Source: Levilactobacillus tujiorum | GTDB taxonomy: Bacteria > Bacillota > Bacilli > Lactobacillales > Lactobacillaceae | Length of the DNA: 64,000 nt | Direction: 5' to 3' | Assembly (NCBI RefSeq): GCF_012641185.1 | Contig: NZ_JAAXLK010000010.1 | Location: forward strand, 1-64,000 | Shown here: positions 25,531 to 33,586 of the stretch, in pieces | How positions within the stretch are numbered: position 1 is the first letter of the stretch | Layout: every line of letters starts with the position of its first letter | The notes under the pieces: generated by a model | Database searches by the model: none | Told to the model about the DNA's origin: nothing | The model's input: only the letters and a program-made list of their open reading frames with translations | Position numbers and translations under genes: made by a program

Positions 25531-27174
25531 TTACTTTGCAATGTAAGTCGTCTTGAAGTCGTAAGGCACCCCGGCGCCGTTGTAGACGATGCTCTTCACG
25601 TTGCTTCTTAACAGTTGTGATTTGGCAGCCTGGTACAGAGGGATGGTGCCTTGATCGTTGATGAGGACCTTCTCGGCTTGAACGAGCTTGGACCAACGCG
25701 TGGCCGGCTTATTGCCGTCTTGGTTCTCGGCGGCATCCAACAATTTGTCGAATTGGGTGCTCTTCCAACCGGTCGTATTGTAGCTCGAGTCGGATTCGAA
25801 GACGTCCAAGAAGTTAATTGGATCGGCGAAGACGGATTGCCAACCGGCTAAGGTCAGTTCGTAGTTGCCGTTATTTTGTTGCGTAATCAGTTGGACGTAA
25901 GGAACGGTCTTGATGGTGACCTTGACGTTCGGTAATTTTTCCAGCGAACTCTGAACGAATTCAGCGGTCTGCTTGCTGGTGTCGGTATCGGAAACGGACA
26001 GGGTGACGTTGAGTTGCTTATCGCCGGTCTGTTTCAGCCCCTTAGCGAGTAAACTCTTGGCTTGCTTGAGGTTGTAAGAAACGCCTTCCTTGACGTAGGC
26101 CTCCTGGTTGAAGGCTTCGCCGGTCTTGGGATTGTTGCCCATGCCAGCGGGGACAAAGCCCTTGGAAGCCACGGAACCATCTTGCAGGACGTCGTTGACG
26201 AGTTGGGTCCGGTCAATGGCTAAGGACAGAGCTTTCCGAACGTTAAGGTTCTTGAATGCAGCGACTTTCTTTTGGTTCAAATCCAGTCGTTGTGATCCGG
26301 TAGGGAGACGTTTGACAAAGTCCTTATTGTTCCGGTTATTCTTGATCTGCTGCCCACTCAGGAGGGTTTCGTCAGTCTTCTTGGCGTTGTACAGGTTATA
26401 GCTGGTCGTGGTGGATTCGGTAACCTGTTCGTTGATGGCCGTCAGGTGAACCGCCTGCTTGTCCCAGTAAGTCTTGTTCTTGGCCAACGTCCAGCTCTTT
26501 CCCGTTCCGTTCCATTTCGTTAGCCGGAAAGGCCCGTTGTACGCGGTCGTGGCGGAACTGGTCCCGTATTTCTTCCCGTACTGGTCGACGGCCTTTTGAT
26601 TCAGCGGGTAGAAGAGCGGCCAAGCCAGCAGCTTCTTGAAGTATGACACGGGCTTCGTCAGCTGGACGGTTAGCTTGTAGTTGCCGTCCGCCTTGATGCC
26701 CAGAGCGCTTAGCGGTTGTTTGCCCTTATTGACAGCCTCGGCATTCTTAACCTGATAGAGATAGAAGGCGTCTTGGGACGCGGTCTTCGGATCGAGCGTG
26801 CGTTGCCAGGAGTAAACGAAGTCTTTGGCAGTGACGGGTTCGCCGTTTGACCATTTGGCATTCTTCCGGAGGTTGAACGTGTAAGTCTTGCCACCGTTCG
26901 TGATCTTGGTGCTAGTCGCGAGGGCATTCGCCGGCGTACCCTTGCTGTTCAAGCGGTAGAGCCCTTCTTGCGTGTTCTGTAAGACGGTAAAACTAAGCGT
27001 ATCGGTCGCCTTGGCGAGGTCGGCGGAGGCCAGTTCGGAAGATTCGGTCCAGTTGAGTTCTTGTTTAGCCGCATACTTAGAGTTAGACCCGCTGCCACTG
27101 GCTTGACTCCCGCACCCCGCTAACGTTAAGAGGCTGAGTGCAGCAAGTGTTAAAATCGTTCCTTTTTTCTTCAT
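25531..27174 (-). CDS. oppA: Oligopeptide-binding lipoprotein (SBP family 5, OppA-like)
   Basis: 547 residues. A lipoprotein signal peptide ends in 'LLTLAGC' (Cys21). The body is an SBP_bac_5 protein ('TYTFNLRKNAKWSNGEPVTAKDFVYSWQRTLDPKTAS', 'ALSLAIDRTQLV'). It binds peptides outside the membrane for an ABC importer. No permease or ATPase gene is adjacent, so it is an orphan that must use another Opp system. GAGGAG upstream and the T-box leader fit ATG 27174. The T-box implies induction when an amino acid, probably methionine, is scarce. Confidence 0.88.
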   Translation of the reverse strand: MKKKGTILTLAALSLLTLAGCGSQASGSGSNSKYAAKQELNWTESSELASADLAKATDTLSFTVLQNTQEGLYRLNSKGTPANALATSTKITNGGKTYTFNLRKNAKWSNGEPVTAKDFVYSWQRTLDPKTASQDAFYLYQVKNAEAVNKGKQPLSALGIKADGNYKLTVQLTKPVSYFKKLLAWPLFYPLNQKAVDQYGKKYGTSSATTAYNGPFRLTKWNGTGKSWTLAKNKTYWDKQAVHLTAINEQVTESTTTSYNLYNAKKTDETLLSGQQIKNNRNNKDFVKRLPTGSQRLDLNQKKVAAFKNLNVRKALSLAIDRTQLVNDVLQDGSVASKGFVPAGMGNNPKTGEAFNQEAYVKEGVSYNLKQAKSLLAKGLKQTGDKQLNVTLSVSDTDTSKQTAEFVQSSLEKLPNVKVTIKTVPYVQLITQQNNGNYELTLAGWQSVFADPINFLDVFESDSSYNTTGWKSTQFDKLLDAAENQDGNKPATRWSKLVQAEKVLINDQGTIPLYQAAKSQLLRSNVKSIVYNGAGVPYDFKTTYIAK

Positions 27175-27192
27175 CCCAAAACATCTCCTCAA

Positions 27193-27470
27193 AATAAAAA
27201 TCGTCCTTATGTTGTTGACATAAGGACGATTTCACTCGCGGTACCACCTTGTTTCATGCTGGACTCACGCCCAACATCTCCGTAACTTCTGTTGCCAAAA
27301 GTCGGAAGCGGTAACGGGCTTCAAATCGAACAATCAGCTTGCACCGACTGTTAGCTACCAGGCTCATCTTCGCCATTCCGTTGTAAGCCACCTTTTCAGC
27401 TACCGGTGGTCTCTGCACTTAGCGGGAACGACTACTCTTCCTGGTGATGCGTTCATGTGTTTTTAACTTG
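27193..27470 (-). ncRNA. T-box riboswitch leader, probably methionine-specific
   Basis: The antiterminator T-box AAGGTGGTACCGCG is at 27250-27237. The terminator is a 15-bp stem (27232-27218 with 27212-27198) followed by T-run. Stem I has base ACCAGG/CCTGGT, an AGTA motif and, opposite it, GAA-G-ATG-A, which places ATG (Met) as specifier by analogy with the glycyl T-box layout. Reading GAT (Asp) instead is disfavoured: the T-box bulge TGGT demands tRNA discriminator A73, found on tRNA-Met, whereas tRNA-Asp has G73. The specifier call is inference. Confidence 0.85.
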
Positions 27471-27476
27471 GTTCTC

Positions 27477-27505
27477 ATAATAGTCGCTGGTGGGGGAGAT
27501 GTCAA
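27477..27505 (-). promoter_or_regulatory. Promoter of the T-box/oppA transcript
   Basis: On the minus strand, a perfect TTGACA (27505-27500), a 17-nt spacer and TATTAT (27482-27477). Confidence 0.85.
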
Positions 27506-27635
27506 CAATGAAAATTAATAGTTATAAATGCTGGTAAAACAAGAATTGGTTGCGTATATAGAAAGAATTGAGTTGAGATGGGACTAAAAATAAATAATTT
27601 TATAATGAGTTTCACATTTTAAATCACGAAAATTG

Positions 27636-27668
27636 CGAATAAAAAACGGCCCATCCCAATGAACGGGG
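27636..27668 (-). terminator. Probable terminator of the EAL gene
   Basis: On the minus strand, CATCCC...GGGATG then GGCCG and TTTTTTATT. The stem is short. Confidence 0.45.
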
Positions 27669-27710
27669 ATGAATCGTTGTAAGTACACTAAACAATCAAT
27701 TTAAACCGGT

Positions 27711-28370
27711 TTAAACAGCCGCATACGGCACTGGCTTGCTGTAATAGTAGCCTTGGGCCAGCTTGACGTTATACTCCTGAGCGAGCTTAACATCACCCTT
27801 ATCTTCGATACCTTCTAGGGTGAAGCCCAGCTGATAGTTGTCAGCGATTTTGCGCCAAAAGTTGAGGCTCTGCATCATTTCGCCTTGTCGGTGTTGGAAC
27901 CGGAAATTCTGCATGGCGAACTTGATGCTGTCCATGAAAGGTAAGACGTCTTGGACGGCTTGCGACCAGGGATTGTCGGTGCCCACATCGTCCAGACTTA
28001 ACTTGATATCGAAAGACCGGTAGAGGGCCACGTAACGGTGAAGTTCTTCCAGCGAAGGGGCTTCTGTTAACTCGACAATCAAGTTTAAGTTCTTGACTGA
28101 CTTCTTTAAATGGATCAGGTGGCCAATAGTTCGGCGATCCGTAAATTGTTCACGGTTTAAATTCAATGAAATTTCGGGATTGTCGCGATGATCTTTTAAA
28201 ATGCTCGTGATCTCTTGATAGGATAACAATACCTGCTGGTCCATTGGTACCGCGGTAAAATCAGTGGGCGTTACCCAGTAATCATGGCAAGATGACCGTA
28301 ATAGTAGTTCGTATCCAGCTAATTTTTGTGTTTCAGCGTTGACTTGCGGTTGGACAAAGAATCGATACAT
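27711..28370 (-). CDS. EAL-domain protein, stand-alone
   Basis: A 219-residue EAL domain without GGDEF or sensor parts. The signature motif reads 'GYELLLRSS' (E-L-L for E-A-L). Other family positions seen are 'SLNLNREQF' (Asn), 'IVELTEAPS' (Glu), 'LSLDDVGTDN' (DDFG becomes DDVG) and 'GFTLEGIED' (Glu). Most metal ligands are kept, so weak c-di-GMP phosphodiesterase activity is possible, but binding or another role is equally likely. The start at ATG 28370 is chosen by homology to the usual EAL N-terminus; 19 more codons upstream are open. Confidence 0.75.
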   Translation of the reverse strand: MYRFFVQPQVNAETQKLAGYELLLRSSCHDYWVTPTDFTAVPMDQQVLLSYQEITSILKDHRDNPEISLNLNREQFTDRRTIGHLIHLKKSVKNLNLIVELTEAPSLEELHRYVALYRSFDIKLSLDDVGTDNPWSQAVQDVLPFMDSIKFAMQNFRFQHRQGEMMQSLNFWRKIADNYQLGFTLEGIEDKGDVKLAQEYNVKLAQGYYYSKPVPYAAV

Positions 28371-28518
28371 TTTAAAGGAAAATCCCCTTTCTGTGCTGAG
28401 GCAATAACCTAGATTATACATCATCACTTAATTAATTTACAGCCCTAATGGTGCACGACTTTAGTAATTATTCACCCCAAATTTTAGGTGTCGTCCGCTA
28501 AGTGACTATGTTACCGCT

Positions 28519-29046
28519 TTAACCCACCAAATTCAATTCATAAGCTCGGCGGGCATTATCGCCCGGTTCCGCCACGTGAACGATACCCCGGAATTGATAG
28601 CCCAAACTGGTGACAATGGCTTGCATCCGCTGGTTTAGTTGGTGGGTGTCAATCCGGAAATTGCGAATGCCATCGCGATAGGCATTGCTAATCAGCGTGG
28701 TGAAAAAGTAGTGGCTCAGGTGTTGCCCCGTGTAGTCTCGACTCAGGGCGATGCGGTGAATGGTGGCGTAAGGATCCGTCGTATTTTGCCAGCCAGTCCC
28801 CGTAATCTGGTGGTAGTTGGCGTCGTCGCCAATGACTTGGGCGGCAGTTCCCGCAACCTGGCCGTCGACGATCAGCACCCAGCTCTGTTGGGCCAGAATA
28901 TCTTGACGAATCGTGGCTTCATTGGGGTAGCCGTCCTGCCATTGGGGACTCCCATCTGCCTTTAATAATGCTTTAGCGTCAGCGATAATGGTCATAATTT
29001 TAGCAATGTCGGGCGTTTGGGCCCGCCGTAGATAGATTAAACTCAT
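28519..29046 (-). CDS. GNAT acetyltransferase, paralogue 1
   Basis: A 175-residue GNAT fold: 'IYLRRAQTPDIAKIMTIIADAKALLKADGSPQWQDGYPNE', an acetyl-CoA region 'IHRIALSRDYTGQHLSHYFFTTLISNAY' in place of the standard Q/RxxGxG/A, and 'FRIDTHQLNQRMQAIVTSLGYQFRG'. GGAGG is 7 nt before ATG 29046; the frame extending to 29301 runs through repeat R1 and is not coding. Its close paralogue is at 31665. Substrate unknown. The pair brackets an AEC permease and a D-2-hydroxyacid dehydrogenase on the other strand. Confidence 0.8.
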   Translation of the reverse strand: MSLIYLRRAQTPDIAKIMTIIADAKALLKADGSPQWQDGYPNEATIRQDILAQQSWVLIVDGQVAGTAAQVIGDDANYHQITGTGWQNTTDPYATIHRIALSRDYTGQHLSHYFFTTLISNAYRDGIRNFRIDTHQLNQRMQAIVTSLGYQFRGIVHVAEPGDNARRAYELNLVG

Positions 29047-29116
29047 GAAAAACCTCCAGCTCAATAATTTAAGTTTTAGCGTACCACTTTCTGACGTTAA
29101 AGTGGACGGGTATTTT

Positions 29117-29277
29117 AGAGTCTGGGACAAAAGCCCCAGCCCCATTTGCATAGCCGAATTTACATTGTCGAAACGTGCGCCAAAAGGCAGCTGGTTCCGT
29201 TTAAAACTGATAACCAAACAATCCAGACCCGGGATCAGCCTTAATGCTCGCCAGCTAACCACCTTTTGTCCCACTCT
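29117..29277 (-). repeat. Structured dispersed repeat R1, copy b
   Basis: 161 bp, an inverted copy of 18391-18562 with a single 11-nt deletion and scattered substitutions. The deletion removes most of the left arm of the inner GATAACC/GGTTATC hairpin, while the outer ends and the AGCTGG stem are kept. It lies between GNAT paralogue 1 and the AEC gene. Confidence 0.85.
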
Positions 29278-29404
29278 CATTTTAATCGGTAAGCCGTTCA
29301 AAGCATAAGTTAGCGAACCAACTAGCCGGTTTCGCTATAACTCGCTAAGGGAACGAATAATAATACGGCCAAGGCAGTAAATTTATGCGTTGGAGGTAAC
29401 CATT

Positions 29405-30478
29405 ATGGGGATTCTAAAAGCGATCGAAGCGACCTTTTCTAACGCCGCCATTATTAGTTCGATTACGTCAACGATTTTTATCATTCTGTTGGGTTTCTTC
29501 TTACGCCGCCGCGGGATCTTTGGCGAAAACTTTGGTAAGGTTTTAACCAACGTTTCCTTGACGGTGGCCATTCCGGCCCTAGCGTTTAATTCATTCATGC
29601 AACCGATGGATTCAACGGCCTTCCATCAGGGAATGGGTGTGCTCATCTGGGGCATTGTGATCTACATTCTCCTGATTTTTGTGACCCCGTTCCTGTATCA
29701 GCGGTACGTCAAGGACGAACGCGAAGTGCTAGCCATTCTGACGACGTTTGGATCCACCACGTTCTTCGGGATTCCCATCGTCGGGGCGGTCTACGGCGCT
29801 AAAGGTGTCATGTACAGTTCCATCTTTAACATCGGCTACCGGATCTTCCTGTATTCCTATGCCTACATCAAGATGTCGGGGTTGAAAATGGCGGCGAAAA
29901 ACGTGAAAAAGATGTTTCTCAATCCCATTGTCATCGCGACTTTTCTTGGCCTCTTCATGTGGTTAGGACAACACTTGGTGCCGCAAGTAACGGTGCCGGC
30001 CGTGGTCAATGGGGTAACGGGGACCGCCATGGTTCACGTGGCCTTCTACCGGATTGATCAGACCGCGCTCTGGCTGTTCAAGCCCCTCACTTATCTGGCA
30101 AACATTGCCTCACCATTGGCTTGGTTAGCGATTGGTGCGACGCTGGGGTCCATCTCTATCAAGGAAGCTGCGGCGGACAAGACGCCATGGTACTATGCAT
30201 TTAACAAAGTGATGATCGTGCCGCTATTGAACTTGGTGCTATTGTGCGTGTTAAATGCCACGGGAATTTTGTCGCTGAGTTATGTTGCCGTCGCAACGAT
30301 CGTGGTGATGATGGCCACGCCGACTGCGGCAGTCGTTTCGGCCTATGCCATTAGTTTCGATCGCAAGGCACTGTTATCGTCAAATGCATCGTTAGTCTCA
30401 ACGATTGCGGCGGTGGTCATGATGCCGATCTGGATCGCAATCTTGGAAGTTATCAATGGGTTAGGTGTTTTTCATTAG
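29405..30478 (+). CDS. AEC-family permease (auxin efflux carrier type; organic acid)
   Basis: 357 residues with about ten membrane segments in two halves. 'VLTNVSLTVAIPALAFNSF' and 'TTFGSTTFFGIPIVGAVYG' are typical AEC motifs; malate permease MleP belongs here. GGAGGT is 8 nt before ATG 29405. The D-2-hydroxyacid dehydrogenase starts 16 nt downstream, so the permease probably moves a hydroxy or keto acid that the enzyme interconverts. Confidence 0.82.
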   Translation: MGILKAIEATFSNAAIISSITSTIFIILLGFFLRRRGIFGENFGKVLTNVSLTVAIPALAFNSFMQPMDSTAFHQGMGVLIWGIVIYILLIFVTPFLYQRYVKDEREVLAILTTFGSTTFFGIPIVGAVYGAKGVMYSSIFNIGYRIFLYSYAYIKMSGLKMAAKNVKKMFLNPIVIATFLGLFMWLGQHLVPQVTVPAVVNGVTGTAMVHVAFYRIDQTALWLFKPLTYLANIASPLAWLAIGATLGSISIKEAAADKTPWYYAFNKVMIVPLLNLVLLCVLNATGILSLSYVAVATIVVMMATPTAAVVSAYAISFDRKALLSSNASLVSTIAAVVMMPIWIAILEVINGLGVFH

Positions 30479-30494
30479 GAAGGCGTGTTGACTT

Positions 30495-31493
30495 ATGGTA
30501 AAAATTACAGCGTATGGTGTTCGTGAATTGGAAGAGCCGTACTTCCAGCGGTTAAATACCCATGGATTTGAGTTGACCTATGTTCGGGAGTTGTTGACGC
30601 ACGAGAACGTTGGAGCCGCGGCGGATGCTGACGCCGTGTTAGTCCGGGGCAATTGCGTGGTTGACCGGCAGAATTTACAACAATTTGCGGACTGGGGGAT
30701 TAAGGCCGTCTTTACCCGTTCGGTGGGGTATAACCACATGGACCTGCAGGCGGCTGCCGATCTGGGGATCACGTTGGCTCGGGTCCCCGGCTATTCGCCA
30801 TATGCGGTGGCGGAATTGGCGTTTACGCTAGGGATGACGCTGTTCCGGCATGTCAATCTGGGAATTACGCAGACGCAGCAGGCTAACTTTATCGTGAACG
30901 ATGCCCTGTTCAGTAAGGAAATTCACACGGCCACGGTCGGCATCGTGGGAGCCGGGCGGATTGGTCTGACGGAAGGGAAGTTGTACCAAGGACTGGGCGC
31001 ACACGTCTTGGGATACGATCCCTATCCCTCTGCGGCGGCCGAGGCAGCGTTGGACCTGGTCGAGTTACCACAGCTACTGGCGCAAAGCGATATTGTCTCC
31101 ATCCACGTGCCTTATTTTCCGGGAAAAAATGATGACTTGGTGGATGCCGACTTTATCAAGCAGATGAAACCCGGGGCTGTGCTCATTAACACGGCGCGGG
31201 GTGAGTTAACTAATGTAAACGCTATTTTAGCAGGGCTGGATGCTGGTCAGATCAGCGGTTATGGTGCGGATGTCATCCGTGATGAGGTGGCGATTTTAGG
31301 CCAAGCATTTGCGTCGACTGCGGATCTCCCTAGCGCTGAAGTGCAGCGGTTGTTGGCGGCTTATCCGCGGGTCTTAATCACGCCCCACGTGGGCTCTTAC
31401 ACGGAACCGGCGCTGGAGGACATGATTCGGATTAGCTACCAAAATTTTCAGGATTTTTTTGCGACGGGGCACACAGCTAACGAGATTAAATAG
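30495..31493 (+). CDS. D-2-hydroxyacid dehydrogenase (D-LDH / D-HicDH type)
   Basis: A 332-residue NAD-dependent enzyme. The dinucleotide fold is 'VGIVGAGRIG' (about 146-155), followed by 'VLGYDPYPS' (acid residue favouring NAD). Catalytic Arg lies in 'INTARGELTN', the acid partner about 25 residues later, and His in 'ITPHVGSYTEPA'. It interconverts 2-keto acids such as pyruvate or branched-chain keto acids and D-2-hydroxy acids. It forms an operon with the AEC permease and ends in a strong terminator. Confidence 0.85.
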   Translation: MVKITAYGVRELEEPYFQRLNTHGFELTYVRELLTHENVGAAADADAVLVRGNCVVDRQNLQQFADWGIKAVFTRSVGYNHMDLQAAADLGITLARVPGYSPYAVAELAFTLGMTLFRHVNLGITQTQQANFIVNDALFSKEIHTATVGIVGAGRIGLTEGKLYQGLGAHVLGYDPYPSAAAEAALDLVELPQLLAQSDIVSIHVPYFPGKNDDLVDADFIKQMKPGAVLINTARGELTNVNAILAGLDAGQISGYGADVIRDEVAILGQAFASTADLPSAEVQRLLAAYPRVLITPHVGSYTEPALEDMIRISYQNFQDFFATGHTANEIK

Positions 31494-31540
31494 GTGTGCT
31501 GATTGGTAGCTAGTGGCCGATTCTTCGTTGAAAAGAGCAA

Positions 31541-31587
31541 AAAAATTGGTTCTAGAAATCACGGGATGATTTCCAGAACCAATTTTT
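31541..31587. terminator. Bidirectional terminator
   Basis: A 21-bp stem with two mismatches (31541-31561 with 31567-31587) has A-rich and T-rich flanks. It lies between convergent genes. Confidence 0.85.
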
Positions 31588-31664
31588 AATTTTTGTCGGC
31601 GTTTAAGCCATCACTCAAATTTACGTGACTAGGTTGCTTACGGCTCCTAGTAAGGCGGTAGAGC

Positions 31665-32192
31665 CTAGTCCAAGTTCAGTTCATAAGCCAAGCGTGAAGC
31701 ATCCCGCGTCTGCTCGTCCACGTAAATCGTTCCGCGATGCTTGTAGCCAAAGCTTCTGGCGATGGCCTGCATTTGTTGATTCTTGACGTGGGTGTCCATC
31801 CGAAAGTTGCGAACACCTTCGCGGTAGGCTTGGCTGATCAGGTTGGAGAAGAAGAAGTGACTCAGGTGCTGGCCAGCAAAGCCCGCCCCAATCGCGATCC
31901 GGTGAATCGTGGCGTATGGATCTTGATTATTTTGCCACTGGCCGTTTTCAATGTGTAGATAATTAGGGTCGTCGCCGATCACCATCGTTGCGGTGCCGGC
32001 AACCTGACCGTCAACCACCAGTAACCAGCATTGCTGGGCATCTACGTCTTGTTTTAGCGCTACGGCATCCGGATAGCCATCCTGCCATTGTGGGCTTCCA
32101 GCGGCTTTTAATTGGGCTTTGGCGTGGTCAATAATCGCCATCACTGCCGGTAAGTCACGCAGTGTTGCCCGTTTGATGAAAATTAAACTCAT
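31665..32192 (-). CDS. GNAT acetyltransferase, paralogue 2
   Basis: 175 residues, the same length as the gene at 28519 and very similar throughout: both share 'SPQWQDGYP', 'VDGQVAGTA', 'PYATIHRIA', 'GQHLSH' and 'LAYELNL/RAYELNL'. GAGGAGG is 8 nt before ATG 32192. This looks like a local duplication now separated by the permease and dehydrogenase operon. Acetyl acceptor unknown. Confidence 0.8.
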   Translation of the reverse strand: MSLIFIKRATLRDLPAVMAIIDHAKAQLKAAGSPQWQDGYPDAVALKQDVDAQQCWLLVVDGQVAGTATMVIGDDPNYLHIENGQWQNNQDPYATIHRIAIGAGFAGQHLSHFFFSNLISQAYREGVRNFRMDTHVKNQQMQAIARSFGYKHRGTIYVDEQTRDASRLAYELNLD

Positions 32193-32455
32193 CGTGATGC
32201 CTCCTCAGTAGAGATTCTGAAGTCTAGAATACCACCTAAAGGTTGAAAGACAAAATACTCCTCAGTAGTGGAAAGCCTTTGTGCCGTTAAACTAGGTTGT
32301 AGGTTGGTCGCGCTCCGGCTGCCAGGGATTCCGCCTGCGATTCTGATTGTGTTTTATCTGTACAACAGTTGAGAATGCGCAGTTATTTAGTGTTTTCAGT
32401 TCGATTGATAACGATTGTGACAGCTATTATCTCAGTTGCCTAGGTACACTGTGTA
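32193..32455. other. Intergenic with an R3 repeat fragment
   Basis: No gene. At about 32310-32340, 'CTCCGGCTGCCAGGGATTCC' and neighbours repeat the left end of the R3 element at 59598, so a truncated R3 copy sits beside R2 copy d. Confidence 0.5.
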
Positions 32456-32618
32456 AGCCGTGAGGTCGGCAGATATGGGCTCAGGTGCGTCGTTCTACTT
32501 AGTCGGTGAGTGAATTTCTCACTGGCTTAGTAGAAAACCAAGCTTGTAGACTCGGTACTTCCGAGGCTTCAAGTTGTGTTCGCGCCGTTCCAGCCCATAT
32601 CTGCCGACCGGCAAGGCG
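32456..32618 (+). repeat. Structured dispersed repeat R2, diverged copy d
   Basis: It has the same architecture and ends as other R2 copies (AGCCGTGAGG ... CCGGCAAGGCG) but mostly different sequence. A perfect 17-bp outer stem (32465-32481 with 32592-32608) encloses a TTCTACT/AGTAGAA hairpin with an inner GTGAG/CTCAC, and a CTTG..CTCGG/CCGAG..CAAG hairpin. Retained structure with changed sequence suggests the fold matters. Confidence 0.75.
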
Positions 32619-32687
32619 AAGAAATCACCATGTTGCCTAATTGTTAGGGTAGGTATAACCAGTAATTTGGGCACTAGATTCGGCAGA

Positions 32688-33575
32688 CTAGAAGCCATTC
32701 ATGAAGCTGCCGTAGTTACTCTGAATGAAGTTGACGACGGAGCCGCCCACAATGCTACCGGCGATGTAGGTGAAGATCAGGAAGGCAATCGCCAGGGCCG
32801 CTACCGCCAGCAGAAGGGTGTAAAACTTATCCAGACGGGGGTGTTCAACGTCCTTAATGATGATGAAGACATACCCCAGATTTAAGATAACACTGGTAGG
32901 AATCATGAAGAGAATCATCAGGCTGTAACTAGAGAAGTTCGCGCCAGTCGTGATCAGACTCAGTAGAAAAGTGATCAGGTTGAAGACCAGAATCAGGTTG
33001 GTGATACTGGCAAATTGGTTGGTGAATTCCCAGAAGTTCAGTGGGGCCTGATCGTCAATTAAGCGACGGAAACCGTAGCTGAGACTGACATAGACCGCTA
33101 CGCCCAGTAGAATCAGGAAGAAGAAAATCATACCGGCTTTGAACAAAATACCGTTCACATTAATCATGCTGGCGACGGCCTGGCTCACGTCGCTACTGTA
33201 GAGAGCAATGAGTCGTTTGCCTAGTGAAACCAACATGAGTACGGTCAGCAGATCTTCGAGGGCAAGGGCAATCACCCCAAAGGAACGATTGGCATTGGGC
33301 ACGACCTGACTGGGGTGCCGGATCGTGGCCAGCCACCAACTGAAGAAGTTGCCAGAGAAGCGTTTGACATCACTGAAGGAATCCGTGGCCGTGCTGCTTG
33401 CGTCTGATTGAGCGGCGGCTGGTTGGGGCTGTGTCTGTGATTCGGGTTGTGTTGGTGATGTTGGTTGGTCGTTGTCTAAAGCTTGGCTTAACGCGTAGCC
33501 ACACTTAGGGCAAAACTTAGCGTCATTTTTGATTTCTGTACCACAGTGGGGACAGAACTTTTTTGAATTATCCAT
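32688..33575 (-). CDS. Zinc-ribbon membrane protein
   Basis: 295 residues. An N-terminal zinc ribbon 'FCPHCGTEIKNDAKFCPKCG' (about 7-26) is followed by a Pro/Gln/Ser-rich linker (35-65) and five or so membrane segments (about 95-285), resembling a YIP1/DUF6574-like membrane domain. It is the last gene of a four-gene minus-strand operon of zinc-ribbon proteins, 11 nt after its neighbour. Function unknown; envelope homeostasis is likely from context. Confidence 0.75.
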   Translation of the reverse strand: MDNSKKFCPHCGTEIKNDAKFCPKCGYALSQALDNDQPTSPTQPESQTQPQPAAAQSDASSTATDSFSDVKRFSGNFFSWWLATIRHPSQVVPNANRSFGVIALALEDLLTVLMLVSLGKRLIALYSSDVSQAVASMINVNGILFKAGMIFFFLILLGVAVYVSLSYGFRRLIDDQAPLNFWEFTNQFASITNLILVFNLITFLLSLITTGANFSSYSLMILFMIPTSVILNLGYVFIIIKDVEHPRLDKFYTLLLAVAALAIAFLIFTYIAGSIVGGSVVNFIQSNYGSFMNGF

Positions 33576-33586
33576 GGATAGTCTCC

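Noticed and set aside
28519-29301. Long GNAT reading frame with 85 extra N-terminal residues
   Set aside because: The extension is translated from repeat R1, and a strong RBS sits before ATG 29046.
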